Below, piece after piece: positions 48,300 through 60,600 of a stretch of DNA of 64,000 bases. Position numbers and translations under genes: made by a program. Position 1 is the first letter of the stretch. The number at the start of each line of letters is the position of its first letter. Origin of the DNA: Serinus canaria (lineage: Eukaryota > Chordata > Aves > Passeriformes > Fringillidae); assembly GCF_022539315.1 (NCBI RefSeq), contig NC_066313.1, positions 27,999,059 through 28,063,058 of the forward strand. The letters run 5' to 3'. The notes under the pieces were generated by a model. That model did no database searches. It was not told where the DNA came from and saw only the letters and a list, made by a program, of their open reading frames with translations.

Positions 48300-51200
48300 A
48301 ATGAGCTGAAAGAAGCACCTTTTAAAAAATCCTTTATTTTTATATCATCCTAGTAAAAATCTTTTATATAAAGGCGAAAGTAGGTATTGCATAGAAGAAA
48401 CACTGGTGCAAACATCACCCGGTGGGAATGGCATGTTGTTTCTTAGTGTCTACTCTCTACTGCACAACAGATGGCTAGCCCAGAGGCAAACGGCTCCAGG
48501 TTTCCTCTTGCCAGCTACAGGATGAAGCTGCTCAACTTATAGAAAGAAGTTACATCTGAATTATGTGTGGCCCATTCCATGCTGCTCCCAAGAACCATCT
48601 CCTGGGAAAACATCCTTTTCCTCCTTGCCTTTTCTATGCCTGACCAATATGTCACCCAGGAAAGACCACGAGGATCAGTCTGGCTGCCTTCTGTGCTTGC
48701 ACCCTCCCTGTGTGTGAGTTGTATTTCATGCATAGAAATGGAGCAGGTGGACACAGGATAGGAGAGTTGGCCTAACATAGCCATAGTCCAGGAACACAAA
48801 GCATGACATATCCAAGGCATCTTCTGTCATCTCGGAGACATTTATGTCATTGGCTTTTAGCATTTCACACGCTACTTCGCTATAGGCACTTTTAGTTAGT
48901 GCCTTCCACCTGGGTTTCCTGTAACTAACAGCCTTGGTATGACCAGGAGTGAGCAGAATTCACTGCTAATTCACACTTCATCAGCTTTCAAACAGAGCTT
49001 CTTCGGGCAGTTCTTCTGTTTTGTCTCTGCTTCAGTTCTATGGCAGCTCTGGATCATGAAGGACAGTAAGACAGCAGGTATGCTACAGCCTGAAGGAACA
49101 CTCAGAGAAACAGCACTTTCACAGACTTGAACTGTGCTTTCATGAATTAAGAGATACAGGAAGGTATGCATTTATACAAATCCATATTTGTGTATATTAA
49201 AGATACTTTTACTCAGTATCGGTTTTTATTTAAAAACATGCTAAAAACTTATAGTTAAATAATCAGAGTGACATTTGGAGAAAACACACAGGCAGCCACC
49301 CACCAGCATAAGCAAAAAAAGTGCATACATACATGAGTCAAAGCTCCCTTTGACCAGTTCACAGGACAATTAGTGCCTTCTCTGACAAACTGACTGCTGC
49401 AACCTCACACTTTCCAGAGCTGTTTTTTGCTGCCTGGAAAGTGGTATTACCTTTCTGCTTCTTTGAGGATGTCTGTCATCACCTCCCACATCAGAGAGTC
49501 AGCTAGAAACACAAATCAGTCCTGCTTTTGACTCCTCTCCTGTAGGTGGCTTCACAGAGATGAATACATGAAGCTCATGTAACTATCTCCCTTAATACTG
49601 TGCTTAAAATGCCTAAAGTAGTCATTAAAAAAAGATTTCAGGATCTATGCTTCTAGATCATGAAATGGAATGAAGCATTCTAGAAAAATAAGTTTGTATG
49701 GAAGGCAAAGTAGCTGAGTTTGCAACTACACATTTCGTCTCTGAGTTACTCATAAACATCTTTTATTTCCTTATTACTTTCACTAATATATTTTACCATT
49801 TTTGTACAAAAACTGACTGCAGATTAAAATGTAAGATGCGGCAGGTACCACTGTGCGACCCAAAAGGACAGAGATGATGCTCCTACTCAGCCCTGCACCT
49901 GGCTCTTTTTGAGCACCAGAAAAATCTAGAGAAAGCTAAGCACCTTTTACCAAAGGGAGAATGCAGTGGAGCCATGAGACGAAAACCATCCTGTCTTTCT
50001 TGCAAAAATGGGAACACATCTTAGCAACTTTGGATACAGTCTTACATGTAGCAGCAGAAACACTGGGCATCAGAGCCCCTTCTTCAATGTGGAACAGCCA
50101 TCTCCAGCGAGGCTCAGATGCTCCTGGTCCCAATTTTTGTTAGAAATGGAAGTAAAACTGGATTCAGTTTCTGTGCTTTCCCTCTGCTTCTTCCCTGACT
50201 CCTTCAAGGGCTATCCAAGTGAAATAGCTGAACCCATATGGCCTTGTCTGCTTCAGTGGGAAACCAGAGCTGTGTGAAATCTGGGCATTGTGCTCATATG
50301 GGCAAAGGCTGTGCTCTAAGAATAGCAACCTTCTTCTTCACTGCAACCCCCAAATTCATCTCTATCTCCCACACATTCACACTCTTTCCTGTCACTGATT
50401 TCATAGGAACTCAAAAAAGTGACACGTAGGCCACACAAAACACTACTGCTGCCAGATGTACAGATGCATGCAGGACTTATTAGGGAGATAAACAGGGGAC
50501 TAAAACCTCCCAGATATAAAGTGGCTCAACAGCTATTTAAGCCCACAAGGAAAAAGACAGGCTGAATGATACAATGAAAATTACATCTTTATAGAGCTTT
50601 AAGTATGAATATTCAGACTGGATATTAACAGAATCTTGTTTACCAGAGGAGTAGTTTGAGATGGCTCTGAAAGGCACAAAATCTTCATCCTCAACAGTTT
50701 CTGAGACTCAGCCCAATAATGTCATACTAAACCCCATCTCACCTATGTGTCAACACCTCTTTGGGCGTGACATTGGATGAGAAAACCTTTGAAGGTTGCT
50801 TCTAACAGCTGTCTATGCAAAAACAGTGTTTCAGGGCCCAGTCAAGCCCTGACTGAAGTTTAATCACAGCACCCTCCATTGTCTGAGCCTTTCCTTCTTC
50901 CTTCACAAAACAGCGAAAACCTGTAACAATGGGTAAGTGGGGGCCCCTTGCAATGAAGAAGCATTCAACGTGGAGAAATAAATGTTCAAGTTTTCTGACA
51001 GGAATGTTGGTAAAAATATGCATTGACTAAACTACCCCAGTGGATGAACTTGGCAATCTGTCAGCAAAATACAATTCTCTACTGAAGATGTGCCAATACA
51101 GACCATCTCCCAGTGCTGTTTTGGAAGTTGCCCCTTTCCTGCATCATCTGGTCACTCATAATCAAACTGTCTTTTCTAGCTCACGGAGGTAGCTGTCTTT

Positions 51201-52301
51201 AGCCTGAGGAAATCCCTACAACAAAGGCCATGGCATGATAATGGTGCCATCAAATTGCCATCCCCTTCCTTCACATCCAGCAGCTTGCCATGACTTGGGC
51301 AAACTTTCTGAAGCAGACAACACAGTCAGTGAAGTCTGCTGCCAGTAGGTCAGACTGCAATCTCTCTCCTTTTTGCTGGCAAAAACTTGCTTAGTCAGTG
51401 CTTTTAGCTTTCAAGTAGCATGACATAAAGCAGCCAGGCACTGCTTTGGGTGAGTAAAGGCATTGGAACTTTGCCTTGCAGAAGTAGGAAGCTCATCATC
51501 TGGTCCAATGGGAAAGCTTTGCATTCCATCTGAGGAAAGACTCTCTGATTTTAAAGGAAATACCTTTGTTACAGTAAGGGCATCAGGGCCCTGACAAAGG
51601 TAGGTGCTGCCTCTCCATGGACTTGAGAAAAGTTATGTCTTTGCCTGCACCTACTATCAACTTTGCAAAACAGGTCCTCTGGAGATCGCACAGCGGTTCC
51701 CAAATTAATGTACAATAGATGTGTAAAACCAAAAACAGTAAGAAGTTATAAGTCAGGCAACTAAATTCTAAGCTATATCCATCATAATAATAATCATCAT
51801 CATTATCATAATAAAAAAGTATACACCGTAAGGTACAAGAAGCTGCAAAGCAAAGCAGCTCCAATTCCTAGGACTCTCAGAGTGGCTTTTCCGAGTCTTC
51901 CAGTAAATCAGACGTAAGGGTTGAAAACCTAATGGAAGACTTTGAAGAATTCTCCCTTGAAGTCAAACACACATAATTTTTGCACATATAGCATGGATTA
52001 GTAGAGCAAAACATTTTCTTAAGTTAAGAAACATTCTTAGAGCAGATCTATGATTTTGTGTAGAAAATCCATTTGTTTGGGGAGTTTCCCCCCTCTTTGG
52101 CAAATAAATGGCAAATGTGAAACAGAAGAAAAAAAAGAGAGTCAAATAAGTTGTGATAATAACTGGACAAGTAACAACAAAGTGGATCTGTCAATGGGAC
52201 GGATTTCCTCAGCAGGGCTAGGCGTGATGCTCCTTGCAGTCATTCTTTGTGTTCATTTTATGATGAGACAGAAGGGTTGATGTGATAATGTTTCCGAGGC
52301 T
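48300..52301 (-). other. Possible TSPAN9 3' UTR and downstream region
   Basis: This stretch after the TSPAN9 stop is mostly unique. Minus-strand AATAAA signals occur at 49762-49767, 49225-49230 and 48333-48338, giving possible 3' UTRs of roughly 2.5 to 4 kb. The true end is unknown. No other exon was recognised. Confidence 0.4.
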
Positions 52302-52373
52302 TTAGGCATCATATTTTTTGCCAGTCCTGTGAATCTGCTGGAATAGTGTCATGGAGAAGGCCATGCCAAGAAT
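52302..52373 (-). CDS. TSPAN9: TSPAN9 last coding exon
   Basis: This 72-base coding part encodes ILGMAFSMTLFQQIHRTGKK, YDA and TAA (52304-52302). One residue differs from the human tail as I recall it (Gln for His in the FQQIH segment). Confidence 0.95.
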   Translation of the reverse strand: MLGMAFSMTLFQQIHRTGKKYDA

Positions 52374-55300
52374 CTGAAGGAAAACAAACCATAAGGGCTT
52401 TAGTACAGGAAGGTTGCCAAAACTGCACTGCTGACCTGTCTTCGTGGCCCAGCTGTAGTTTGAACAGTCATTCTACACTAGCCATGTGTCTCAAGCTTCA
52501 ACACTGAGCAGAAAATCTGACTGTATGTTGTTCAGGCACATGGTGATGTCCATGGTTGTATTTGTCAGAGCACAGATGGAGGCAAAAAAGCTCTCAGGGT
52601 TCTTTGTTAGACGTGCAACAATTTTTTTGAATCAGTACATACAAGTCATTCTTCCCTTTGACCCAACAACTTGTGCTTGTTTAGTCAGGTAATTGTGACT
52701 GAAAAGATCACAATTCACAATCACAGATTCAGATATTCTCCCCCAGAAGTATAGCAGTGATAGAATCATAGAATATCCTGAAAGGACCCACAAGGATCAT
52801 TGAGTCCAACTCCTGGCCCTGCACAGGATAACAAAAATCACACCGTGTGCCTGAGAGCATTGTTCAAATGCTTGAACTCTGGCAAGCTTGGTGCCGTGAC
52901 CACTTCCCCGGAGCAAGAACCCCAAAACCGTAACAGATTATTATGATACTTCTGCACTCGTTTTTTTTTTTAAATACATCAACCTCCTTAGTTCATTGGC
53001 CATGATTTGAATAATTTTGGTAATTTCTAGAACTTGCTTTCAAAATGAAAAATCAACCAGTTCCTGAAAGGACAGTGTAACAGATGGCTTAATACAGGAA
53101 CTCCAAAGAGGTACCCTGAAGTCAAAACACGGGCAAGCAAAACCCCAGTGTAGCATGTCTTCTTTGCAGGATAGATTACTGATCTGCTTCCTTTGAAATA
53201 ATTTTGAAATTCTTGAAATAATATTCTAACTCAAAGCAGTTGAGCATCACTTTTCACACAGCAGAGTCAAGAATGCTGACAGCAAATCAAAGCTATGTTG
53301 AAAAACATCAGACTAGTATTACCTGCATTATGAGGACACACATCCCAATCGAGCCAAGGACATGCTTATTGTCATCAAACCAGCTCATGACTTTCTCATA
53401 ACATCCCTGAAATGATGAAAGATGAAAATTGAAACCCCAAGGTCACAGTTTCTTTCATGTGCATTCCCTCTATTTTGTTCCTTCCCACCCCTACCAAAGA
53501 CTCAACCTGGGCAAAGTGAGCCTTACCGTTTTCCACAGTGCTTCTGTAGAGTTCCGTCCACAGTCCTGGGAGTTTTCCATACAGCATCGGTCTGGAACAA
53601 TGTTTTCTCCCAGCACTGGGTACCAATCCGTATAGTCATTCACACCACAGCATTTCATCTGTGCAGAAGTAAAGGACTAATAAATTAACTAGCACAATTT
53701 GTAAATCATGCACAACCACAAAATTTTATTTCCACCAAAGCACTCTGTATTTTCAAAAAGGCCACCACAACACTTTTGTAGTTTTAAGGTATTCTGTGGT
53801 TGCTGATCACCTAAAGCAAATACTGAAAAACACAAAGAAAAAACAAAACCAAAGAAAAGAAATGGCTCCAGACCCAAATCTTCTTGTCACAGAGACACGA
53901 GCCCAAACACCAAAACAATGTAATAAGCCCACAACCGTTAAAAGCAAAATCCTGCCAAAGCTGCAGTGCCACCTATGCAGGTTTTGCTACCTCTTTGCTC
54001 TTACAGATCACCTCTATGCCTGTAATAGCCACAGAGAATCCCAGAGAGGTGAGCATCTTTCACCTTACAGAGTACGCTTTGATCCTGGGTTTCATAGTAC
54101 TCCTGGGCTTCACAGTAGTCCCTGGATGCTCAAGAGAGCAAAATCAGAAATCAAAACCTGCATTAGCCATCTTTTAGACTAGGCATGGATGCCATTGCAG
54201 CAGTCTTGATGACCAAATCATTACTATTTTACTATTGAGAAAATATGTTACCTCGGCTTGAATGATATTCCATGCATTTTTCAGTCCAATATTATTTTCT
54301 GAATTGTATAGCTTCATACCTTCCTTCAAATCCTTCTTTGCACTCTCACTGACCTGCACCATGTAGAAGACAGAGGAAGTCAATGCACTGCTGTTCAGAG
54401 GAAAGGCCCAAGTGGTACAGACACATACAGAATGTCCATCTTTTACCTTCTCTCACCACAAACTTAACAAGGATAAAAAGCTTCAGGACTCTCACAAATT
54501 ATTGAGACCTTTAAGCAGCTGTCAAGGCCTAGTCTCTCCCTCAGACTGAAAAACTGTGGGTTAATACTCTTGAGATAGGAGACCTCTGCTAAAAGTCCAT
54601 TATACAGTCATCATCTGATTCAAAATAACTGAACATGAACAGCATCTCTGCTGAGCTTGCTGTAACCTTGCCAGAGGCAGCTGCTGGCAATACCCCACAG
54701 CAGCCTCTCCTGCCTTAACCTGTGGCCTGCTTTAATTTGCTAATATCCCAAAACCAGAGTTCCACCCTTAGTAGAGTTATCCTTGCATGGGTTCAGGCAG
54801 GCTACAGTCAATAGCCAGTACAAAATCAGTAGACAAAAGACATTATTGTTTTTCTCCTTGTGGAAGCAAGCTTGTAGGATTTATGACTTTCAAATGTGCT
54901 CTTCCTTCTTTAGAAGACAACATTGCAATGCTGACCAGGATATCTGAGATGTCCCATTTCTTTTATTAATTTCAGTGAGCCCAGAGTCCTGGATGTAGGT
55001 AAGAATGTGCCTTGCCTCTGAAAGTAGTGAGCTGGTAGAAGAGAAAGGATTATGGTCCTGGCATAAAGGTCAATGATTTTATAAGATCTGTTTCATCCCT
55101 CTTTTACAACCCAGTCAAAATCAGCAGTTCACCTCAGCTCCCTGAAAGTAGCAGGCATCACAATGACAACCTGAGAAGAGATAAAGGTCTGGGAGGAGCT
55201 GTTTTAGAATAAGTCTGGACATATTCATACTGTAAGGTTGTGCCCTGTGTTTAGCAGAGGTCTCCAGTTCCCCAGTCACTTTTGCAGTGTTGTGTATCTG

Positions 55301-57690
55301 ATGGGCCAGCCAGCTGTGCCTACTTCACTTAGTCGCTAAGACAGCAGATTCCTATTGATGGGCTTTATGAGAAACTATCTCTTGATCCATTCTACACTCA
55401 TCCCAAACTCTCTGGGACTGCCCCGTCAAGTGAGACAACTGGTGGCATTTGGAATAACCTGTGAATATCTCATGCCTCTCTCCTCGAGTCCTGTTCCAAG
55501 GGCTGGCCCAAAGAAGCTATAAGGTTTTAAGAAGACCTTCCACAACCCAGGACTACAAGATGATCAGCTTCTTGCAGACATCAAACATGTTGAAGGCTAT
55601 TCAGGACAAAATGAAAAGGGAGGCTCTGGACCATGGTTTTATTTCAAGGATATGTCTCCTGCTTGTTCTCCTCATCACTTCCTCCTCCCCCTTCTAAAGC
55701 AGCTAACAACACACAGCCAACATCTCAAGGTTAAATCTTTACCGAAGTGAAGATCTAGGAGAACTCACATACTTTCATCAAACAAAAAACTAAACCTGGT
55801 TTACATGCTAGTAAAGATACTTAATCAATATGGCATATTTGCTTACCTTGTCCATATAAACAAAGAATAAAATGACTAATATCAGCTCTGCCAGTAGCAT
55901 TATCAGCAAAACGATGAAAAACTAGAACAAAGAAAAAAAGAGACAGTGTATACACATTTGCCAAGTAGAGAGGAAACCTGGAGCTGCTAGAAACTATGAA
56001 GATGATAGGCTTACTACCAGTTTGCAGGTTTCAGCCATGCTTTTGTCTTGCTCCTTTTGACTGCTGTGACAGCACACAGTCCTGGGAGTCTCTTTCCTTC
56101 ATACAGACTGCAGGACAGATGCTAAATCCCTTAGTGCAAAGATGAATGTGACGTGCCTCAGAAATAACTCCCTAGCAGATGGGCTTGAACCACATGTGAC
56201 TGTGGAATAGTCATATTACTCAGCACTTCTGTTCCCAGCTCTGTATCTGAAATCTCTCTTTCTGCAGAGGCATCCCAGGTGAGAATTCTAGTTGTTTCTC
56301 ACTACTTTTCTGGCCCAGTAGGCATTTATTTTCAGGCCTTTTATGCCCTAGTGGACTCCAGACAGGCATGGCACCTGACCCCAAATACTGGGGAAGAAGC
56401 AGTATGGAGCACAGCTAGCTCTTCAATTGGAAACTCATGACAGTCATGGTAGTATAAAATGACTTTTGCAGAACCTTTTAAAGACATAAAATCTTTTTTT
56501 TAAAAATTAAGCTGGTGTTGCAGTTTGTGTGGATGAATCACATGGACTTCAATACTAATCTCTGTTTGCTTTCCTAGCTAAAACCAACCAATCAGATAGC
56601 AAAAAACTAGGTGCACATTTTGCCTCCAATTTAATTCTCTGAGGTGGTTTAAGGAATTCTGCCCAGCTGATCCCCAGAATCATAAGAGAGAGAGTTTTGC
56701 ACAAGGAAAATATGCTCCTTAATGTCACAACATCTGGATTTGTAAGCTGTGACTGAATTGGAACCCATCTGGCTTGAAAGCCCTCCTCCCACCTTCTGCC
56801 ACAATACCTTGTAGGGGGGGGTTCTCCTCTCCCCAGCATTTTTTTTGGAGGGGGATATTTATATTGGGAGCAGGGGGGTATTATATATTCCCCCATATAA
56901 CCTCCCATCATTAGTAAGGGAAGCTAATAATGAAACCTCCTGGGTTTATGCGAGAGGATCCACACTGTTTTCTGAGACAGGTTCCCCACCTCTGTGCTTC
57001 AGTGCTGGTCAGAGAATTTAAAGGGTCAGACTATTTATTTTTTACTGATAAGGCCTGACAGAGACCTTGACTTCTTAACTTTGGCTTAGATGGTTTCCAC
57101 CATCCTCTGACAAAGGCCTTAGATAAGGGGAATGTAGAAAATAGCCATGAGAGGCTTGGAACAAAAAAATTTTTCAGTCAGTTTTTCCAACAGACATTTC
57201 CAGAAGAGCTATCCAGGTTGATCCTACAGTTCATGCTTAACCATTCAGAAGTGACTGATAGCAATTTGCTTTGCTACCTAATACATTAGAGCACATAGGA
57301 ACATGGACTCATTTGCAAATAGACCATTGATATCACTGTGACCAAAGCTGTGGGATGTCATACTGCAAGCCTACAGAAGATTGAAAGCCAAGGGCAATGT
57401 CACAGTGAGCCACAAGACTATTTTGCACGGGTCATTCAAATAAATAATAACAAGGCAACAGCCACTGTTCTTAGTGAAAAGGAGTATTGATGTCTTACGC
57501 TCAACAGCAGGCACTTGTTTTCCTTGATAGCACCTAGGCAGCCCAGGAAGCCAGTCACCATGATCACTGTGCCAATGGCAATGACTAGGTTGGCAGCTGA
57601 AAGCGATGGGAAGCTGGGAGAAAATGTGGCGAAGTTCCCTTGAGACACTGACAGCCAGATGCCCACGCCCAGCAGACCACAGCCACATAA
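52302..57690 (-). CDS. TSPAN9: TSPAN9 tetraspanin, all but first coding exon
   Basis: TSPAN9 is a four-pass membrane tetraspanin of platelets and other cells that organises membrane microdomains (family knowledge). Exons, 5' to 3': 57690-57499, 55921-55847, 54353-54252, 53658-53527, 53406-53323, 52373-52302. All are in phase 0 with GT-AG introns, together 218 residues plus TAA. Human TSPAN9 has about 21 residues before this point, so only the first coding exon is missing, to the right of the window. Seen: end of TM1 (GLLGVGIW), TM2 (LVIAIGTVIMVTGFLG), TM3 (FFIVLLIMLLAELILVILFF), the large loop with CCG, a second CC and two more cysteines (six in all), an NST glycosylation sequon, TM4 and the tail IHRTGKKYDA. 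The match to TSPAN9 is near-complete; TSPAN4 fits clearly worse. Confidence 0.94.
52757..52920 (-). repeat. CR1 LINE 3' tail in last TSPAN9 intron
   Basis: The reversed CR1 tail reads agaatcatagaatatcctg, then aaggatcattgagtccaact, then ggcaagcttggtgccgtgac. It lies between the last two TSPAN9 exons and is only moderately diverged. Confidence 0.88.
53323..53406 (-). CDS. TSPAN9: TSPAN9 exon: last loop cysteine, TM4 start
   Basis: This 84-base exon (28 codons) runs GCYEKVMSWFDDNKHVLGSI to GMCVLIMQ. Acceptor catttcag, donor gtaata. Confidence 0.94.
53527..53658 (-). CDS. TSPAN9: TSPAN9 exon: CCG motif and loop cysteines
   Basis: This 132-base exon (44 codons) encodes MKCCGVNDYTDWYPVLGE through DRCCMENSQDCGRNSTE to LWKT. 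It holds five of the six loop cysteines and the NST sequon. Confidence 0.95.
54252..54353 (-). CDS. TSPAN9: TSPAN9 exon: large loop start
   Basis: This 102-base exon (34 codons) encodes VSESAKKDLKEGMKLYNSEN, then NIGLKNAWNIIQAE, helices A and B of the large extracellular loop. Acceptor ggtgcag, donor gtaaca. Confidence 0.94.
55847..55921 (-). CDS. TSPAN9: TSPAN9 exon: TM3
   Basis: This 75-base exon (25 codons) runs FFIVLLIMLLAELILVILFF to VYMDK. Acceptor gttctag, donor gtaagc. Confidence 0.94.
57499..57690 (-). CDS. TSPAN9: TSPAN9 exon: end of TM1, small loop, TM2
   Basis: This 192-base exon (64 codons) encodes LCGCGLLGVGIWLSVSQGNF, the small extracellular loop, TM2 and the intracellular GCLGAIKENKCLLLS. 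Acceptor tttgcag|TTATG and donor AGC|gtaaga. Confidence 0.95.
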
Positions 57691-60600
57691 CTGCAAAGAG
57701 ACAAACAAAAGAAAGGTTTCACCAATAACAGAAATGTCATTGTTTCCTTCCCCTGAAACTCTGAAAAGAAAGAATTTAACAAGACAGTTCTCAGGTAAAT
57801 GTTCTGAAGTAAATGCTCTCAGTGGCTTGATGTTGAAACAAAGTGAAATTAAATGTTCGTACTTAGACTTGGTCATGTCACCTGTACTCATAATTCTCTT
57901 TAAAAGCCACTGGATGGCAGAATTCTCTTCTAAGAGACTTAGCATATGAAACCAGGGCTACCCAGTGATGTCCCAACAGCAACCCAATGCAATTTTTTTT
58001 CTCTAAGAAAATAAAAAAATATTATTTGAACGAATGCTCCATTGCACTTATTTGTGCAGTCATCTGCAATGAATGCCTCAGAGTATTCAGCCCTGTATTG
58101 CCTCATCCTAGGGGAGGCAAGGAAGTCCTGAAGACATTTACAATCAAAAGCATAATTTCAGTAAATATTTGTCATAAAATGCCCAGTCACAATACCCAGG
58201 CTGGGTTTTAGTATGACTTCTCATAGCTTTAGTGTTGATAGCCAGTGATCATAAAATGTCACCAAAAACAGATGTCTAGATACATTATCTACAGGAAGCT
58301 CAAGCCTTATGCAAGATGCTTACAGGCATTCCCAAGGGAAGCAACAAATGCACTGGGTAACACAGAGGAAACATTCAGGATTCTTGTAAGGAGACTGGGA
58401 AGCACCTCTTCTTCCAAAACTCAACACACAAACAGTAACTCCACAGAGTGGCTGGGGAGCTTTGCATCACCAGGTATGGATAAATGTCACAACATCTGTG
58501 TCCTATAAGAGAGCTGAATACAGCTGCAACAGGAGTGTATGTAGTGGGAGAAAGTCAAACACCTGCTACCCCTATGAGAAGACTGGTACAAAACATACAT
58601 GCATGTGGCAGGGGAGGACTTTCATCTGTTCCCTCAAATTCACCCTCTCCACTTAATAAGCTTGCATTGATTTCTCATTGCCTTTCATGATATGTTAGCA
58701 AGGTCAGTGTGAACTTGGAGTAGTAAAGAGCTGTGGGGAGATGCAAAACAGAAGCCTCCTGATCATATTCTGCTGCAGGACCCCATGGACATGGCCACAG
58801 GTTTAAACTGTCTGCAGCTCATGGAATCAGCCACCCTACTGCTCCTGCTTTAAATTTCATCTATTCTGTTCTTGAATTGCTGCAGTTTTGGTGCCTCAAG
58901 CTCACTCAGGAATCCACTCTGTGGTTCAGCTGTTTCCACCGTTAGATGAGAACTGCAGGCAGGGGCCGAGAGCTTAATGGTTCAGGAGGTCAGGAACAGC
59001 TCTCACCACACAACATTCATTTAAAGTATTAAATGGCATTTCTAAGCTGCCAGGGCTGCCATTGCCATTAGCTGATGGCACTTTAATCAATGACTTTATG
59101 ACACTCCACGGATGAGTCTGTAAATGTTTCCAAAGAAGTTTCTACCAAAAACCAAAATTGTTCAGTGTAACTTTCCATCAGATCCTGAATTCACACTTAA
59201 AAGGTCATTCACAAATGCGTTCCTTGGACTTTCATACTCTATTAATAAAGTTCAGAAGTCACAACCTTAGCTCAAGTGTTTTGAAAGAGTGCAATCAACT
59301 CTAGAAGCATTAGGCCAAAAGCAATAGATAACTGCAGATAAACAAGGTGGTGGTAAGAGCAAGCTCAGGGAAAAAAGCTTACCAAGGAAGGACAAGTAGA
59401 GGACAAAAAGGAATGCATTAATACAAAGCTCACCCCATAAAGAATGACACCTCAGAATCCAACACCAATTATGAGATCGTAGCAAAAGAAATAGAAGAAA
59501 GAAGCCCTAGACAGCATCTCTTAACCATCTGAAAAAATCCTGCAGCACTATCCTTGAAAGAGATTTGGTCTAGAAGAGCAAGGTGGCTAGGAGATTACTC
59601 CAGAAAGTTCATGTTTATGTTTACTTACAAAAATTTAGAAGCACCTAATTGCTTAAATGAGGGAAGACAGAGTAACACTGAAAGTTCAGATTACATAAAA
59701 CATCAGGTGATGGAGGGGCTGTTAAAGGCTGATCTATGCAACTGGGATTCTCTAGTGCCTGAAGAGTAAAAAGTCAGGGATTTGATAAAAGACCCGACAA
59801 CATAAAAACCTCCACAAGGTGGCATCCCATACCAAATAGCACTAAAAGTGTAAGACAAATTTCATATTTCGTCTCTTCACAGTTCCTCGATTTTTGTGCT
59901 TTCTTCTCTGTTTTCCTCTCTGCAATTCTACTGCATAGCAGTACTGCTGAAGCTAAAATTTATGCTTTAAACTTCAGGTCCCATGACAAATGCTTTTTTC
60001 ACTCGTGCTTCTTTAAAAAATCCCAAATAATTCCACTGACATGGGACTTAATTGCATACAACCATACCAACCAAAGCTGGCTAGGATTCTAGCAATAAAA
60101 TACCTTTCACTGACACTTTATTCTATACCAGTCTCATTTTTTATACAATGTGAACACTACAAAATGCTCTGACAAGTATTTATTCTCACAGGATCCACCT
60201 CTTTCTGTTAGGAACAACTGAATCCTGGAGTGTGAAAGCAGCAAGAATATATCAAGTCATCTTATTAATTCCTTTTTCACCATATAATTAAATAATATAT
60301 GCTGCTTGGTATTTAATTGGGTGAGAGTGATGGCACTGACATTCCTTCCCCAGATAAACGGTTCAACAGAGTAATAAATTTCACTGGATTTTTCTTCTCA
60401 AAAAATGCTGGCTCGTTTCCCTCTCATGATTAGAAATCATCATCCTCTAGGCAACCATCAAATCTCTCCTTCCCCTGCTGTTTATGTCACTGCAGAACAC
60501 TATCATAAAGTCAGTCACTTTTACTTATAGGGCAATTCATCCAAGCTATGGTACACATATTTTGAGCTTAAAAGCAAAAGGAACACCAATGCTCCTCACA

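Noticed and set aside
52302..57690. TSPAN4 or another tetraspanin instead of TSPAN9
   Set aside because: The large loop (NIGLKNAWNIIQAE, DYTDWYPVLGEN) and the tail KKYDA follow TSPAN9 as I recall it; TSPAN4 differs at many of these positions.
57436..57945. 169-codon continuous minus frame as a single TSPAN exon
   Set aside because: It reads through the intron on both sides. Acceptor and donor sites restrict the exon to 57499-57690.
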